DNA of 8,702 bases from an uncultured Alphaproteobacteria bacterium. Its GTDB lineage: Bacteria > Pseudomonadota > Alphaproteobacteria > Rhizobiales > Beijerinckiaceae. The stretch lies in NCBI GenBank assembly GCA_937903315.1, contig CALCZO010000014.1, positions 1-8,702 of the forward strand. Direction: 5' to 3'. Below, one piece after another: positions 1 through 6,295 of this stretch. The notes beneath the pieces are model-generated. The model saw only the letters and a program-made list of their open reading frames with translations. It was not told where the DNA came from and searched no databases. The translations under genes and the position numbers were made by a program. The first letter of the stretch is position 1; each line of letters starts with the position of its first letter.

Positions 1-1779
1 TGGCGCGCCACCGGCATGAAGGACGGCGATTTCGGCAAGCCGATCATCGCGGTGGTCAATTCCTTCACCCAGTTCGTGCCGGGCCACGTGCACCTGAAGG
101 ACCTCGGCCAGTTGGTCGCCCGCGAGATCGAGCAGGCCGGCGGCGTCGCCAAGGAATTCAACACCATCGCGGTCGATGACGGCATCGCCATGGGCCATGA
201 CGGGATGCTCTATTCGCTGCCGTCGCGCGAGATCATCGCCGATTCGGTCGAGTACATGGTCAATGCCCATTGTGCTGACGCGATGGTCTGCATCTCCAAC
301 TGCGACAAGATCACCCCCGGCATGCTGATGGCGGCGCTGCGGCTCAACATCCCGACGGTGTTCGTCTCCGGCGGGCCGATGGAAGCGGGCAAGTTCGTTG
401 CCGAGGGGGTGACCAAGAAGGTCGACCTGATCGATGCGATGATCGCGGCCGCCGATTCCAAGGTCTCGGACGCTGCCGTCGAGGCCTACGAGCGCTCCGC
501 CTGCCCGACCTGCGGGTCATGTTCGGGCATGTTCACCGCCAATTCGATGAACTGCCTCGTCGAGGCGCTCGGTCTGGCCCTGCCCGGCAACGGCTCCGTG
601 CTGGCCACCCATGCCGACCGCAAGCGCCTGTTCGTCGAGGCCGGACACCTGATCGTCGATCTTGCCCGCCGGCACTACGAGCAGGACGATGCCAGCGTGC
701 TGCCGCGCTCGATCTGCACGGTCGCAGCCTTCGAGAATGCGATGACGCTCGATATCTCGATGGGCGGCTCGACCAATACCGTGCTGCACCTGCTGGCCGC
801 TGCCCATGAGGGCGAGGTCGACTTCACCATGACCGATATCGACCGGCTGTCGCGCAAGGTTCCCGTCCTGTGCAAGGTGGCGCCGTCGGTCGCCAACGTC
901 CACATGGAGGACGTGCACCGGGCCGGCGGCATCATGGCGATTCTTGGTGAACTCGACCGGGCGGGACTGCTGAAAACCGGTCTGCCGACCGTCCATGCCG
1001 CCTCGCTCGGCGAAGCGCTCGATCGCTGGGATATCAAGCGCACCAACTCGGACAGCGTGCGCACCTTCTACCGGGCAGCCCCCGGCGGCGTGCCGTCGCA
1101 GACTGCGTTCAGTCAGGACCGGCGCTATGACGATCTTGACGCCGACCGTGCCGGAGGCGTGATCCGGCAGGTGGCCAATGCCTATTCCAAGGATGGCGGT
1201 CTGGCCGTTCTGACCGGCAATCTCGCGCTCGACGGCTGCATCGTCAAGACGGCGGGCGTCGATGACTCGATTCTCGTTTTTGCCGGCCCCGCCCGCATTT
1301 TCGAGAGCCAGGACGCCGCCGTCGACGGCATTCTCAACGGCAAGGTCAAGGCCGGTGATGTGGTGCTGGTCCGCTATGAAGGGCCGCGCGGCGGGCCGGG
1401 AATGCAGGAGATGCTCTATCCGACGAGCTATCTGAAGTCGAAGGGCCTCGGCAAGGCCTGCGCGCTGGTTACCGACGGACGCTTTTCGGGCGGCTCGTCC
1501 GGCCTGTCGATCGGCCATGTCTCGCCCGAGGCGGCGGAGGGCGGGCTGATCGGGCTGGTCGAGGATGGCGACCGGATCGAGATCGATATTCCTGCCCGCC
1601 GGATCGAACTTGTCGTCCCCGATGCGGAACTGGCGCGTCGCCGTGCCGCGATGGAGGCGAAAGGCAAGGACGGCTGGAAGCCGGCGGCCCCGCGCAAGCG
1701 CAAGGTGACCACGGCGCTGAAGGCCTATGCCGCTCTGACCACCAGCGCGGCCCGGGGCGCGGTCCGCATCGTCGACTAG
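1..1779 (+). CDS. ilvD: Dihydroxy-acid dehydratase, 5'-partial
   Basis: Dehydrates 2,3-dihydroxy-isovalerate and 2,3-dihydroxy-3-methylvalerate to the 2-keto acids, the third common step of valine and isoleucine synthesis, in the cytosol. The reading frame is open from base 1 (W-R-A-T-G before the Met at 16). Family members start about 20-25 residues earlier (a segment ending in ...LWRATGMKD), so the Met at 16 is internal and the true start lies outside the window. Visible marks are the CDKITPG motif (Cys codon 301-303), the CPTCGSCSGMFTANS segment (Cys codons 502, 511 and 520) that supplies Fe-S ligands, and the C-terminal TDGRFSGGSSGLSIGH motif near 1471-1518. About 592 residues are visible, which fits the roughly 616 of E. 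coli IlvD. The N-terminal region reads NSFTQFVPGHVHL with no cysteine, as in the E. coli [4Fe-4S] type rather than the three-cysteine [2Fe-2S] type; the cluster assignment is inference. The gene stands alone here and converges on the LysR gene 53 bases downstream. Confidence 0.97.
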   Translation, partial: WRATGMKDGDFGKPIIAVVNSFTQFVPGHVHLKDLGQLVAREIEQAGGVAKEFNTIAVDDGIAMGHDGMLYSLPSREIIADSVEYMVNAHCADAMVCISNCDKITPGMLMAALRLNIPTVFVSGGPMEAGKFVAEGVTKKVDLIDAMIAAADSKVSDAAVEAYERSACPTCGSCSGMFTANSMNCLVEALGLALPGNGSVLATHADRKRLFVEAGHLIVDLARRHYEQDDASVLPRSICTVAAFENAMTLDISMGGSTNTVLHLLAAAHEGEVDFTMTDIDRLSRKVPVLCKVAPSVANVHMEDVHRAGGIMAILGELDRAGLLKTGLPTVHAASLGEALDRWDIKRTNSDSVRTFYRAAPGGVPSQTAFSQDRRYDDLDADRAGGVIRQVANAYSKDGGLAVLTGNLALDGCIVKTAGVDDSILVFAGPARIFESQDAAVDGILNGKVKAGDVVLVRYEGPRGGPGMQEMLYPTSYLKSKGLGKACALVTDGRFSGGSSGLSIGHVSPEAAEGGLIGLVEDGDRIEIDIPARRIELVVPDAELARRRAAMEAKGKDGWKPAAPRKRKVTTALKAYAALTTSAARGAVRIVD

Positions 1780-1832
1780 CGGCATACGGCCACGATCGCA
1801 GCGCGGTCATCGGGGCGTTCCGACATGGCGGA

Positions 1833-2747
1833 CTACTCTGCCGCGTCGCCCCGGCTTTCCGCCTTGAGCCGCTTGGTGACAAGCGCATGAAGCGCTTCTC
1901 CCGCCGGTGACAGCGGGTTGCCTCGTTTGGTCACAACCCCGACCGTACGCGCGACGGATGGATTGGTGATCGGGACGGCGGCCAGCCCCTGTGTGGCAGT
2001 CGCCGAGATCGCAAGGCGGGGCACGACCGTCAGGGCGATGCCCGAGGCCACCATGCTGGCTGCGGTCGAGACATGCTGGACTTCATAGAGCCAGCGCATG
2101 AAATCCCGCCGCGGGCCGAGAGCGTCGTCGATGATCGCCCGGTTGGCGGCCTGCGTGCTGATGCGGATCAGGGGAATGCCCTCGAAATCGCTCCAGCTGA
2201 CCTGTCGGCGCGCGGCAAGCGGGTGGTCCGCCGGGCACAGCAGGACATAGGGCTCGCGCATCAACGGACGCGTCTCGAGATCCCAGCGTTGGGCAGAGAC
2301 GATGGTGATTCCGAACTCGGCTTCGCCGGCATCGACCATGGCGGCGATCTGGGCGACGGAGTTGTCGCGGATATACACCGACATGTCCGGAAACTGCTGG
2401 GTGAATTCCTTGAGGATCGGCGGCATGTAATAGGTCGCGATCGTCGGCAGGCAGCCGATCGTGACGCGCATCTGGCGCGCGCGCCCCTGTTCGCGCAACC
2501 CTTCATAGGCCCCGGTCAGCCCGTCCATCATCGCCCGCACCTTCGGCAGCAGCGCGAGTCCGGCGGGTGTAAGCGCGACATGGCGTGTCGTCCGGGTGAA
2601 CAGCTTGACGCCCAGGTCATCCTCGAGGCGGCGCATCCGGTGGCTGAGCGCAGCCTGCGACAGGTTGAGCCGTTCCGCCGCGCCATGAAAACTGCCGCGC
2701 TCGGCGATGCCCAGAAACGCTTCGATCCCGAGAAAGTCGATCCGCAT
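1833..2747 (-). CDS. LysR-type transcriptional regulator, probable regulator of the ring-cleavage operon
   Basis: A 304-residue LysR-family regulator. The N-terminal winged helix-turn-helix spans about residues 4-62, with the typical AERLNLSQAALSHRMRRLE recognition segment followed by LGVKLFTRTTR. An effector-binding domain follows at about residues 90-295 (MRVTIGCLPTIATYYMPPIL; ASGIALTVVPRLA). The ATG at 2747 is supported by an AAGGGAGG Shine-Dalgarno (complement of 2754-2761) seven bases upstream. It is divergent from the dioxygenase-ligJ-ligK operon across 125 bases, the usual arrangement for a LysR activator and its target. An imperfect dyad in that gap is a candidate operator. The inducer is probably the aromatic substrate or a ring-cleavage intermediate (inference). 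LigR of the protocatechuate 4,5-cleavage pathway is also a LysR protein, but I cannot claim orthology by eye. Confidence 0.93.
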   Translation of the reverse strand: MRIDFLGIEAFLGIAERGSFHGAAERLNLSQAALSHRMRRLEDDLGVKLFTRTTRHVALTPAGLALLPKVRAMMDGLTGAYEGLREQGRARQMRVTIGCLPTIATYYMPPILKEFTQQFPDMSVYIRDNSVAQIAAMVDAGEAEFGITIVSAQRWDLETRPLMREPYVLLCPADHPLAARRQVSWSDFEGIPLIRISTQAANRAIIDDALGPRRDFMRWLYEVQHVSTAASMVASGIALTVVPRLAISATATQGLAAVPITNPSVARTVGVVTKRGNPLSPAGEALHALVTKRLKAESRGDAAE

Positions 2748-2790
2748 GGCCAGCCTCCCTTGATGACGGGATATATATGCAGGAAAATTA

Positions 2791-2816
2791 TCAATTGGCG
2801 AAAACTAACAATTTGA
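2791..2816. promoter_or_regulatory. Candidate LysR operator (imperfect dyad)
   Basis: The inverted arms TCAATTG (2791-2797) and CAATTTGA (2809-2816) are separated by 11 bases. They match except for one extra T in the right arm. The site lies in an A+T-rich stretch that stands out from the GC-rich genes, between the divergent LysR gene and the catabolic operon. It touches the proposed -35 box at 2813-2818, as expected for a LysR activator site. Seen: the repeat and its position. Inferred: binding by the adjacent LysR protein. Confidence 0.4.
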
Positions 2817-2841
2817 ACACAGCAGGCGCGGCCCTTAGGCT
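2813..2841 (+). promoter_or_regulatory. Candidate sigma-70-type promoter of the catabolic operon
   Basis: TTGAAC (2813-2818) and TAGGCT (2836-2841) are separated by exactly 17 bases and sit just upstream of the dioxygenase Shine-Dalgarno. The -35 element fits reasonably and the -10 element is weak, which suits an activator-dependent promoter. Transcription would begin near 2848 and give a leader of about 25 bases. This assignment places the longer in-frame start at 2777 upstream of the transcript. Consensus matching by eye only. Confidence 0.3.
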
Positions 2842-2872
2842 GCACGTTCTGAAGCCTGAACCGGAGGAAGCC

Positions 2873-3826
2873 ATGCCAAGCCATGACGTTGCTCATCTCG
2901 CCCATGTCGAGATGTTCACCGACCGGTACGACGAAAGCCTCGACTTTTTCACCCGCGTCTTCGGGTTGACGCTGTCGGGCGAGGATGCCACGTCGGCCTA
3001 TCTGAGGGCGTGGGACGATTACGAGTTTCATTCGCTGAAGCTGACGCGCCACCACACGACCGGTGTTGGCCATATCGGCTATCGCGCCGCCTCGCCCGAG
3101 GCGCTGGAGCGGCGGGTCCGGGCGATCGAGGCCAGCGGCTACACCGTGCATGGCTGGACGCCGGGCGATCTCGGCCATGGCCGTGCCTTCCGCTTCGAAG
3201 ATCCGTTCGGCCACGTGTTCGAGATCTACTGGGATACGGTGAAATACGCCCCTTCGGACAAGGATCGCCCGGCGCTCAAGAACAATGCCAGCCGGTTCCA
3301 TGCAACCGGGGCCTGCCCCCGCCGGATCGATCATCTCAACCTGCTCAGCGCCGATGTGACCGAATTCCGCCGGTTCATGGAAACCTGTCTTGGAAGCAGG
3401 GTCACCGAGATCATCCGGCTCGACAACGGCCGTCTCGGCGGCTGTTGGTTCACCGTCAACAACAAGACCTATGATCTCGCCTGCACCGAGGAACACGGCG
3501 GCGGCTCCGGCCGTCTGCACCATGTCACCTACGCCACCGACCAGCGCGAGGACATCCTGCGCGCCGCCGATATCTTTCTCGAAAACGGCGTCCATATCGA
3601 GACAGGACCGCACAAGCATGCGGTGCAGGGCACGTTTTTCCTCTATGTCTGGGAGCCGGCGGGCAACCGGGTGGAACTCGCCAATGCCGGCGCCCGGCTG
3701 ATTCTGGCACCTGACTGGGAGCCGGTGATCTGGACCGAGGCGGACCGTAAGAAGGGCCAGGCCTGGGGCCTCAGGACGATCGAGAGTTTCCACACCCACG
3801 GCACACCGCCGGTGCAGCCAAAATGA
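2873..3826 (+). CDS. Type I (VOC-fold) extradiol ring-cleavage dioxygenase
   Basis: Predicted cytosolic Fe(II)-dependent meta-cleavage dioxygenase of the catechol 2,3-dioxygenase/homoprotocatechuate 2,3-dioxygenase family, 317 residues (XylE is 307). The ATG at 2873 is chosen because GGAGGA lies at 2863-2868. The frame is open back to 2777, but the extra 32 residues precede a good ribosome site and look non-coding. There are two VOC domains, at about residues 6-122 and 151-270. The 2-His-1-Glu iron ligands appear as H154 (RRIDHLNL), H217 (GRLHHVTY) and E268 (GNRVELANAG), with second-sphere H249 and Y258 also kept. The position of XylE H199 (homoprotocatechuate dioxygenase H200) is Y200, in the segment NKTYDLAC. 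It is first in an operon with ligJ- and ligK-type genes, so the substrate probably carries a carboxyl group: gallate, protocatechuate or a relative. This is unusual, since the known gallate and protocatechuate 4,5-dioxygenases are type II. The substrate is unknown. Confidence 0.9.
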   Translation: MPSHDVAHLAHVEMFTDRYDESLDFFTRVFGLTLSGEDATSAYLRAWDDYEFHSLKLTRHHTTGVGHIGYRAASPEALERRVRAIEASGYTVHGWTPGDLGHGRAFRFEDPFGHVFEIYWDTVKYAPSDKDRPALKNNASRFHATGACPRRIDHLNLLSADVTEFRRFMETCLGSRVTEIIRLDNGRLGGCWFTVNNKTYDLACTEEHGGGSGRLHHVTYATDQREDILRAADIFLENGVHIETGPHKHAVQGTFFLYVWEPAGNRVELANAGARLILAPDWEPVIWTEADRKKGQAWGLRTIESFHTHGTPPVQPK

Positions 3827-3854
3827 CAACCCGGCATTTCACAGGACGGGAAAC

Positions 3855-4898
3855 ATGAGCCGCAAGCCGCTGATCATTGATTGCCACGGCCATTACACCA
3901 CCGCCCCGCCGGCGCTGGAGGCGTGGCGAAACCGCCAGATCGCCGGGATTTCGGACCCCTCGCAGATGCCGAAGGTCTCGGACCTCCGCATTTCCGACGA
4001 CGACCTGCGCGCCAGCATCGAGGCCAACCAGCTGCGGCTGATGAAGGAGCGCGGATCGGACATCACAATCTTTTCGCCGCGCGCCTCGTTCATGGCCCAT
4101 CACATCGGCGATTTTGCGATCTCATCGACATGGGCCGGCCTCTGCAATGAACTGTGTCACCGGGTGGCGACGCTGTTTCCGGATCATTTCATCGGCGTCG
4201 CGATGTTGCCCCAGAGCCCCGGCGTCGACCCGAAAACCTGCATTCCCGAGCTTGAACGCTGCATCCGCGACTATGGATTTGTCGGCATCAACCTCAATCC
4301 CGATCCATCGGGCGGGCACTGGACCGCGCCCCCCCTGACCGACCGGCACTGGTATCCGATCTACGAGAAGATGGTGGAGCATGACATCCCGGCGATGGTC
4401 CATGTCTCAACCTCCTGCAACGCCTGTTTCCACACCACCGGCGCGCACTATCTCAACGCCGACACCACGGCGTTCATGCAGTTCGTGCAGGGTGACCTGT
4501 TCCGGGATTTTCCGACGCTGAAGTTCATCATTCCGCATGGCGGCGGCGCAGTGCCGTATCACTTCGGCCGCTTCCGGGGGCTGGCACAGGAGATGAAGAA
4601 GCCACTGCTGAAGGAACATGTCCTGAACAATGTGTTTTTCGACACCTGCGTCTACCATCAGCCCGGCATCGACCTGCTGACCAAGGTCATACCGGTCGAC
4701 AACATCCTGTTCGCCTCCGAGATGATCGGCGCGGTGCGCGGGATCGATCCTGAAACCGGCCATTTCTACGACGATACGAAACGGTATATCGTGGCGACAC
4801 CGAACCTGACCGAAGCCGAGCGTCACGCCGTGTTCGAGGGCAACGCGCGGCGGGTGTTTCCGCATCTTGATGCCAGATTGAAAGCAAGAGGCCTTTGA
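3855..4898 (+). CDS. ligJ: 4-oxalomesaconate hydratase, LigJ type (amidohydrolase superfamily)
   Basis: Adds water to 4-oxalomesaconate (acting on its 4-carboxy-2-hydroxymuconate form) to give 4-carboxy-4-hydroxy-2-oxoadipate, in protocatechuate 4,5-cleavage and gallate breakdown. Its 347 residues resemble Sphingobium LigJ (about 341) along the whole length: IDCHGHYT near the start, IEANQLRLMKERG, FSPRAS, NLNPDPSGGHW, IIPHGGGAVPYH, NNVFFDTCVYHQPGI, EMIGAVRGIDP, and the end LDARLKARGL. Likely metal ligands are H11 and H13 (HGH), H183 (MVHVS) and E289 (ASEM). A glutamate where most amidohydrolases have aspartate is a LigJ hallmark. H228 lies in the PHGGG turn. The start at 3855 follows AGGACGGG (3843-3850), 28 bases after the dioxygenase stop. 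This is not the unrelated PIG-L-fold hydratase GalB of Pseudomonas. Function is assigned from resemblance and the ligK neighbour. Confidence 0.92.
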   Translation: MSRKPLIIDCHGHYTTAPPALEAWRNRQIAGISDPSQMPKVSDLRISDDDLRASIEANQLRLMKERGSDITIFSPRASFMAHHIGDFAISSTWAGLCNELCHRVATLFPDHFIGVAMLPQSPGVDPKTCIPELERCIRDYGFVGINLNPDPSGGHWTAPPLTDRHWYPIYEKMVEHDIPAMVHVSTSCNACFHTTGAHYLNADTTAFMQFVQGDLFRDFPTLKFIIPHGGGAVPYHFGRFRGLAQEMKKPLLKEHVLNNVFFDTCVYHQPGIDLLTKVIPVDNILFASEMIGAVRGIDPETGHFYDDTKRYIVATPNLTEAERHAVFEGNARRVFPHLDARLKARGL

Positions 4899-4899
4899 C

Positions 4900-5583
4900 A
4901 TGACCGAACTGGGCGTCGTTTACCGGACCATCCAGCGCGCCGACCGGGCTGCAACCGACCGGCTCGCCGCCTTCGGATCGGCAACTGTGCACGAGGCGAT
5001 GGGGCGCATTGGCCTGATGCAGCCGTATATGCGCCCGATCTATCCCGGCGCGCAGGTCTCGGGAACCGCGGTGACAGTCCTGCTGCATCCCGGCGACAAC
5101 TGGATGATGCATGTCGTTGCCGAGCAGATCCAGCCCGGCGACATTGTCGTCGCGGCCATCACCGCAGACTGCACGGACGGCTATTTCGGCGACCTGCTGG
5201 CGACCTCGTTCAAGGCGCGTGGGGCGCGGGCGCTGGTCATCGATGCCGGTGTGCGCGACGTGAGAACGCTGACGGAGATGGGCTTTCCCGTCTGGTCGAA
5301 GAACGTATCGGCCAAGGGTACCGTCAAGGCGACGCTCGGCTCGGTCAATATTCCGGTCGTCTGCGCCGGGGCGCTGGTCCATCCGGGCGATGCGGTTGTT
5401 GCCGACGATGATGGTGTGGTCGTCGTTCCGCGCTCATCGGTTGCCAGGGTGGCGGAGGCGGCTGCGGCGCGCGAGGCCAACGAAGGGGACAAGCGCGAGA
5501 AACTGGCACGCGGCGTCATCGGTCTCGACCTCTACAAGATGCGGGATGCGCTGGCCAAGGCGGGCCTGAGATACATCGATTGA
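4900..5583 (+). CDS. ligK: 4-carboxy-4-hydroxy-2-oxoadipate aldolase / oxaloacetate decarboxylase (RraA-like fold)
   Basis: Class II, divalent-metal pyruvate aldolase that splits 4-carboxy-4-hydroxy-2-oxoadipate to pyruvate and oxaloacetate; family members also decarboxylate oxaloacetate. It is 227 residues long, the usual size for LigK/GalC/ProA-type enzymes. Key segments are PGDNWMMHV (65-72), the pyruvate-binding loop GDLLATS (97-103), and AGVRD with R119 and D120, matching the R123-D124 pair of the Pseudomonas enzyme. Further segments are TEMGFPVWSK, TVKATLGSVN, and the C-terminal GDAVVADDDGVVVVPR. These active-site residues separate it from RraA, the RNase E inhibitor that shares the fold. 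The start at 4900 lies one base after the ligJ stop and follows AAGAGG (4886-4891), so the two genes are surely co-transcribed. It completes the lower pathway with LigJ. Substrate specificity, including possible action on 4-hydroxy-4-methyl-2-oxoglutarate, cannot be read from sequence. Confidence 0.93.
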   Translation: MTELGVVYRTIQRADRAATDRLAAFGSATVHEAMGRIGLMQPYMRPIYPGAQVSGTAVTVLLHPGDNWMMHVVAEQIQPGDIVVAAITADCTDGYFGDLLATSFKARGARALVIDAGVRDVRTLTEMGFPVWSKNVSAKGTVKATLGSVNIPVVCAGALVHPGDAVVADDDGVVVVPRSSVARVAEAAAAREANEGDKREKLARGVIGLDLYKMRDALAKAGLRYID

Positions 5584-6281
5584 GCACGGCGTTGGGCGCT
5601 CCCCTTGTGCTGGTGTCGTCGATGGCGACCCGCTCCATTCTTGCCGAGACGCTCACGGCCTGCCGCGCGGCAACCGGCATTGCCGTCGAACTCCACGCGA
5701 TGGGCGGGGTCGATGCCGCCGCCTATGTCCGCGATGGCAGGCCGGCTGATCTTGTTCTGCTGGCAGCCGGCGCAATCGACCGGCTGGCTGCGGAAGGAAT
5801 TGTCGATTCCGGGACCGTGACACCGGTCGCCCGCTCGGCCATCGCGGTCGCCATTCCCGCCGGCACGCACCGCCCCGACCTGTCGGGCGTCGAGGCGGTG
5901 AAGGCCGCAATGCTCGCCGCCCGTGCCGTCTGCTATTCCACCGGTCCCAGCGGCGACCATCTCAAGGCCCTGTGGCAGGCGTGGGGCATCGCGGAGGCCA
6001 TGGCGGCCCGCGCCATCCAGGCGCCGCCGGGCGTGCCGGTTGCCCGGATCATCGCCGAGGGACAGGCCGATTTCGGCATCCAGCAGGTCAGCGAACTCAT
6101 TGGCCAGCCCGGAATCGACATCATCACGCCCTTGCCTGACGCCGTGCAGCTCGTGACCGTCTTCACCGGCGCGATGGCCGCCGCCGCGCAGGACAAGGCC
6201 CGCGCGTCCGCCGTGCTGGCATTCCTTGCGTCACAGGCATCCGCCGGCATCATCCGCCGTCATGGCATGGAGCCGGCCTGA
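5580..6281 (+). CDS. Cytosolic ModA-like substrate-binding-fold protein, function unknown
   Basis: A 233-residue protein with the layout of ModA-type periplasmic binding proteins (PBP2 fold). Visible landmarks are a first strand LVLVSS at residues 9-14, DGRPADLVLLAAGAIDRLAAEG (52-73), ARSAIAVAIPAG (84-95), YSTGPSGDHLKALW (119-132), QADFGIQQVSELI (162-174), and a C-terminal helix pair ending IIRRHGMEP. The first strand begins about eight residues from the start, so there is no signal peptide or lipobox and the protein should stay in the cytosol. No ModB or ModC permease or ATPase gene is nearby. The proposed TTG start at 5580 overlaps the ligK stop (TTGA), implying translational coupling; no better upstream start fits, and an ATG at 5622 would cut the first strand. 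Its place as the last gene of the ring-cleavage operon suggests a catabolic role, either binding a pathway acid or catalysing the missing tautomerase step. Databases may label it a molybdate-binding protein, which the context does not support. Confidence 0.85.
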   Translation: MSTALGAPLVLVSSMATRSILAETLTACRAATGIAVELHAMGGVDAAAYVRDGRPADLVLLAAGAIDRLAAEGIVDSGTVTPVARSAIAVAIPAGTHRPDLSGVEAVKAAMLAARAVCYSTGPSGDHLKALWQAWGIAEAMAARAIQAPPGVPVARIIAEGQADFGIQQVSELIGQPGIDIITPLPDAVQLVTVFTGAMAAAAQDKARASAVLAFLASQASAGIIRRHGMEPA

Positions 6282-6295
6282 GCGCTCAGTGCCGG
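6273..6295. terminator. Candidate bidirectional terminator hairpin over convergent stops
   Basis: CCGGCCTGA (6273-6281) pairs with TCAG-T-GCCGG (6286-6295) around a GCGC loop, with a single bulged T. The inner 12 bases, CTGAGCGCTCAG, are a perfect palindrome. The two stop codons of the convergent genes (6279-6281 on plus, 6286-6288 on minus) form part of the stem. There is no clear T-run on either side, so intrinsic termination may be weak or Rho-assisted. Confidence 0.4.

Noticed and set aside
517..1785. Long minus-strand open frame (422 codons) opposite ilvD
   Set aside because: It mirrors the codon bias of the intact, well-recognised ilvD. Its translation is low-complexity, rich in Arg, Gly and Asp, with no recognisable motif.
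1780..1832. Possible terminator between the convergent ilvD and LysR genes
   Set aside because: I found only short scattered complementarities and no hairpin followed by a T-run on either strand.
2528..3829. Long minus-strand open frame (433 codons) opposite the dioxygenase and overlapping the LysR start
   Set aside because: It runs through the divergent promoter region and opposes a gene with intact iron ligands; it shows no domain and has no plausible ribosome site.
4900..5583. RraA, regulator of RNase E activity
   Set aside because: The fold is shared, but the GDLLA loop and the R119-D120 pair, together with the ligJ neighbour, point to the aldolase.
5580..6281. ModA, the molybdate transporter binding protein
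   Set aside because: The fold resembles ModA, but there is no signal peptide, no modB or modC, and the gene is coupled to an aromatic catabolic operon.
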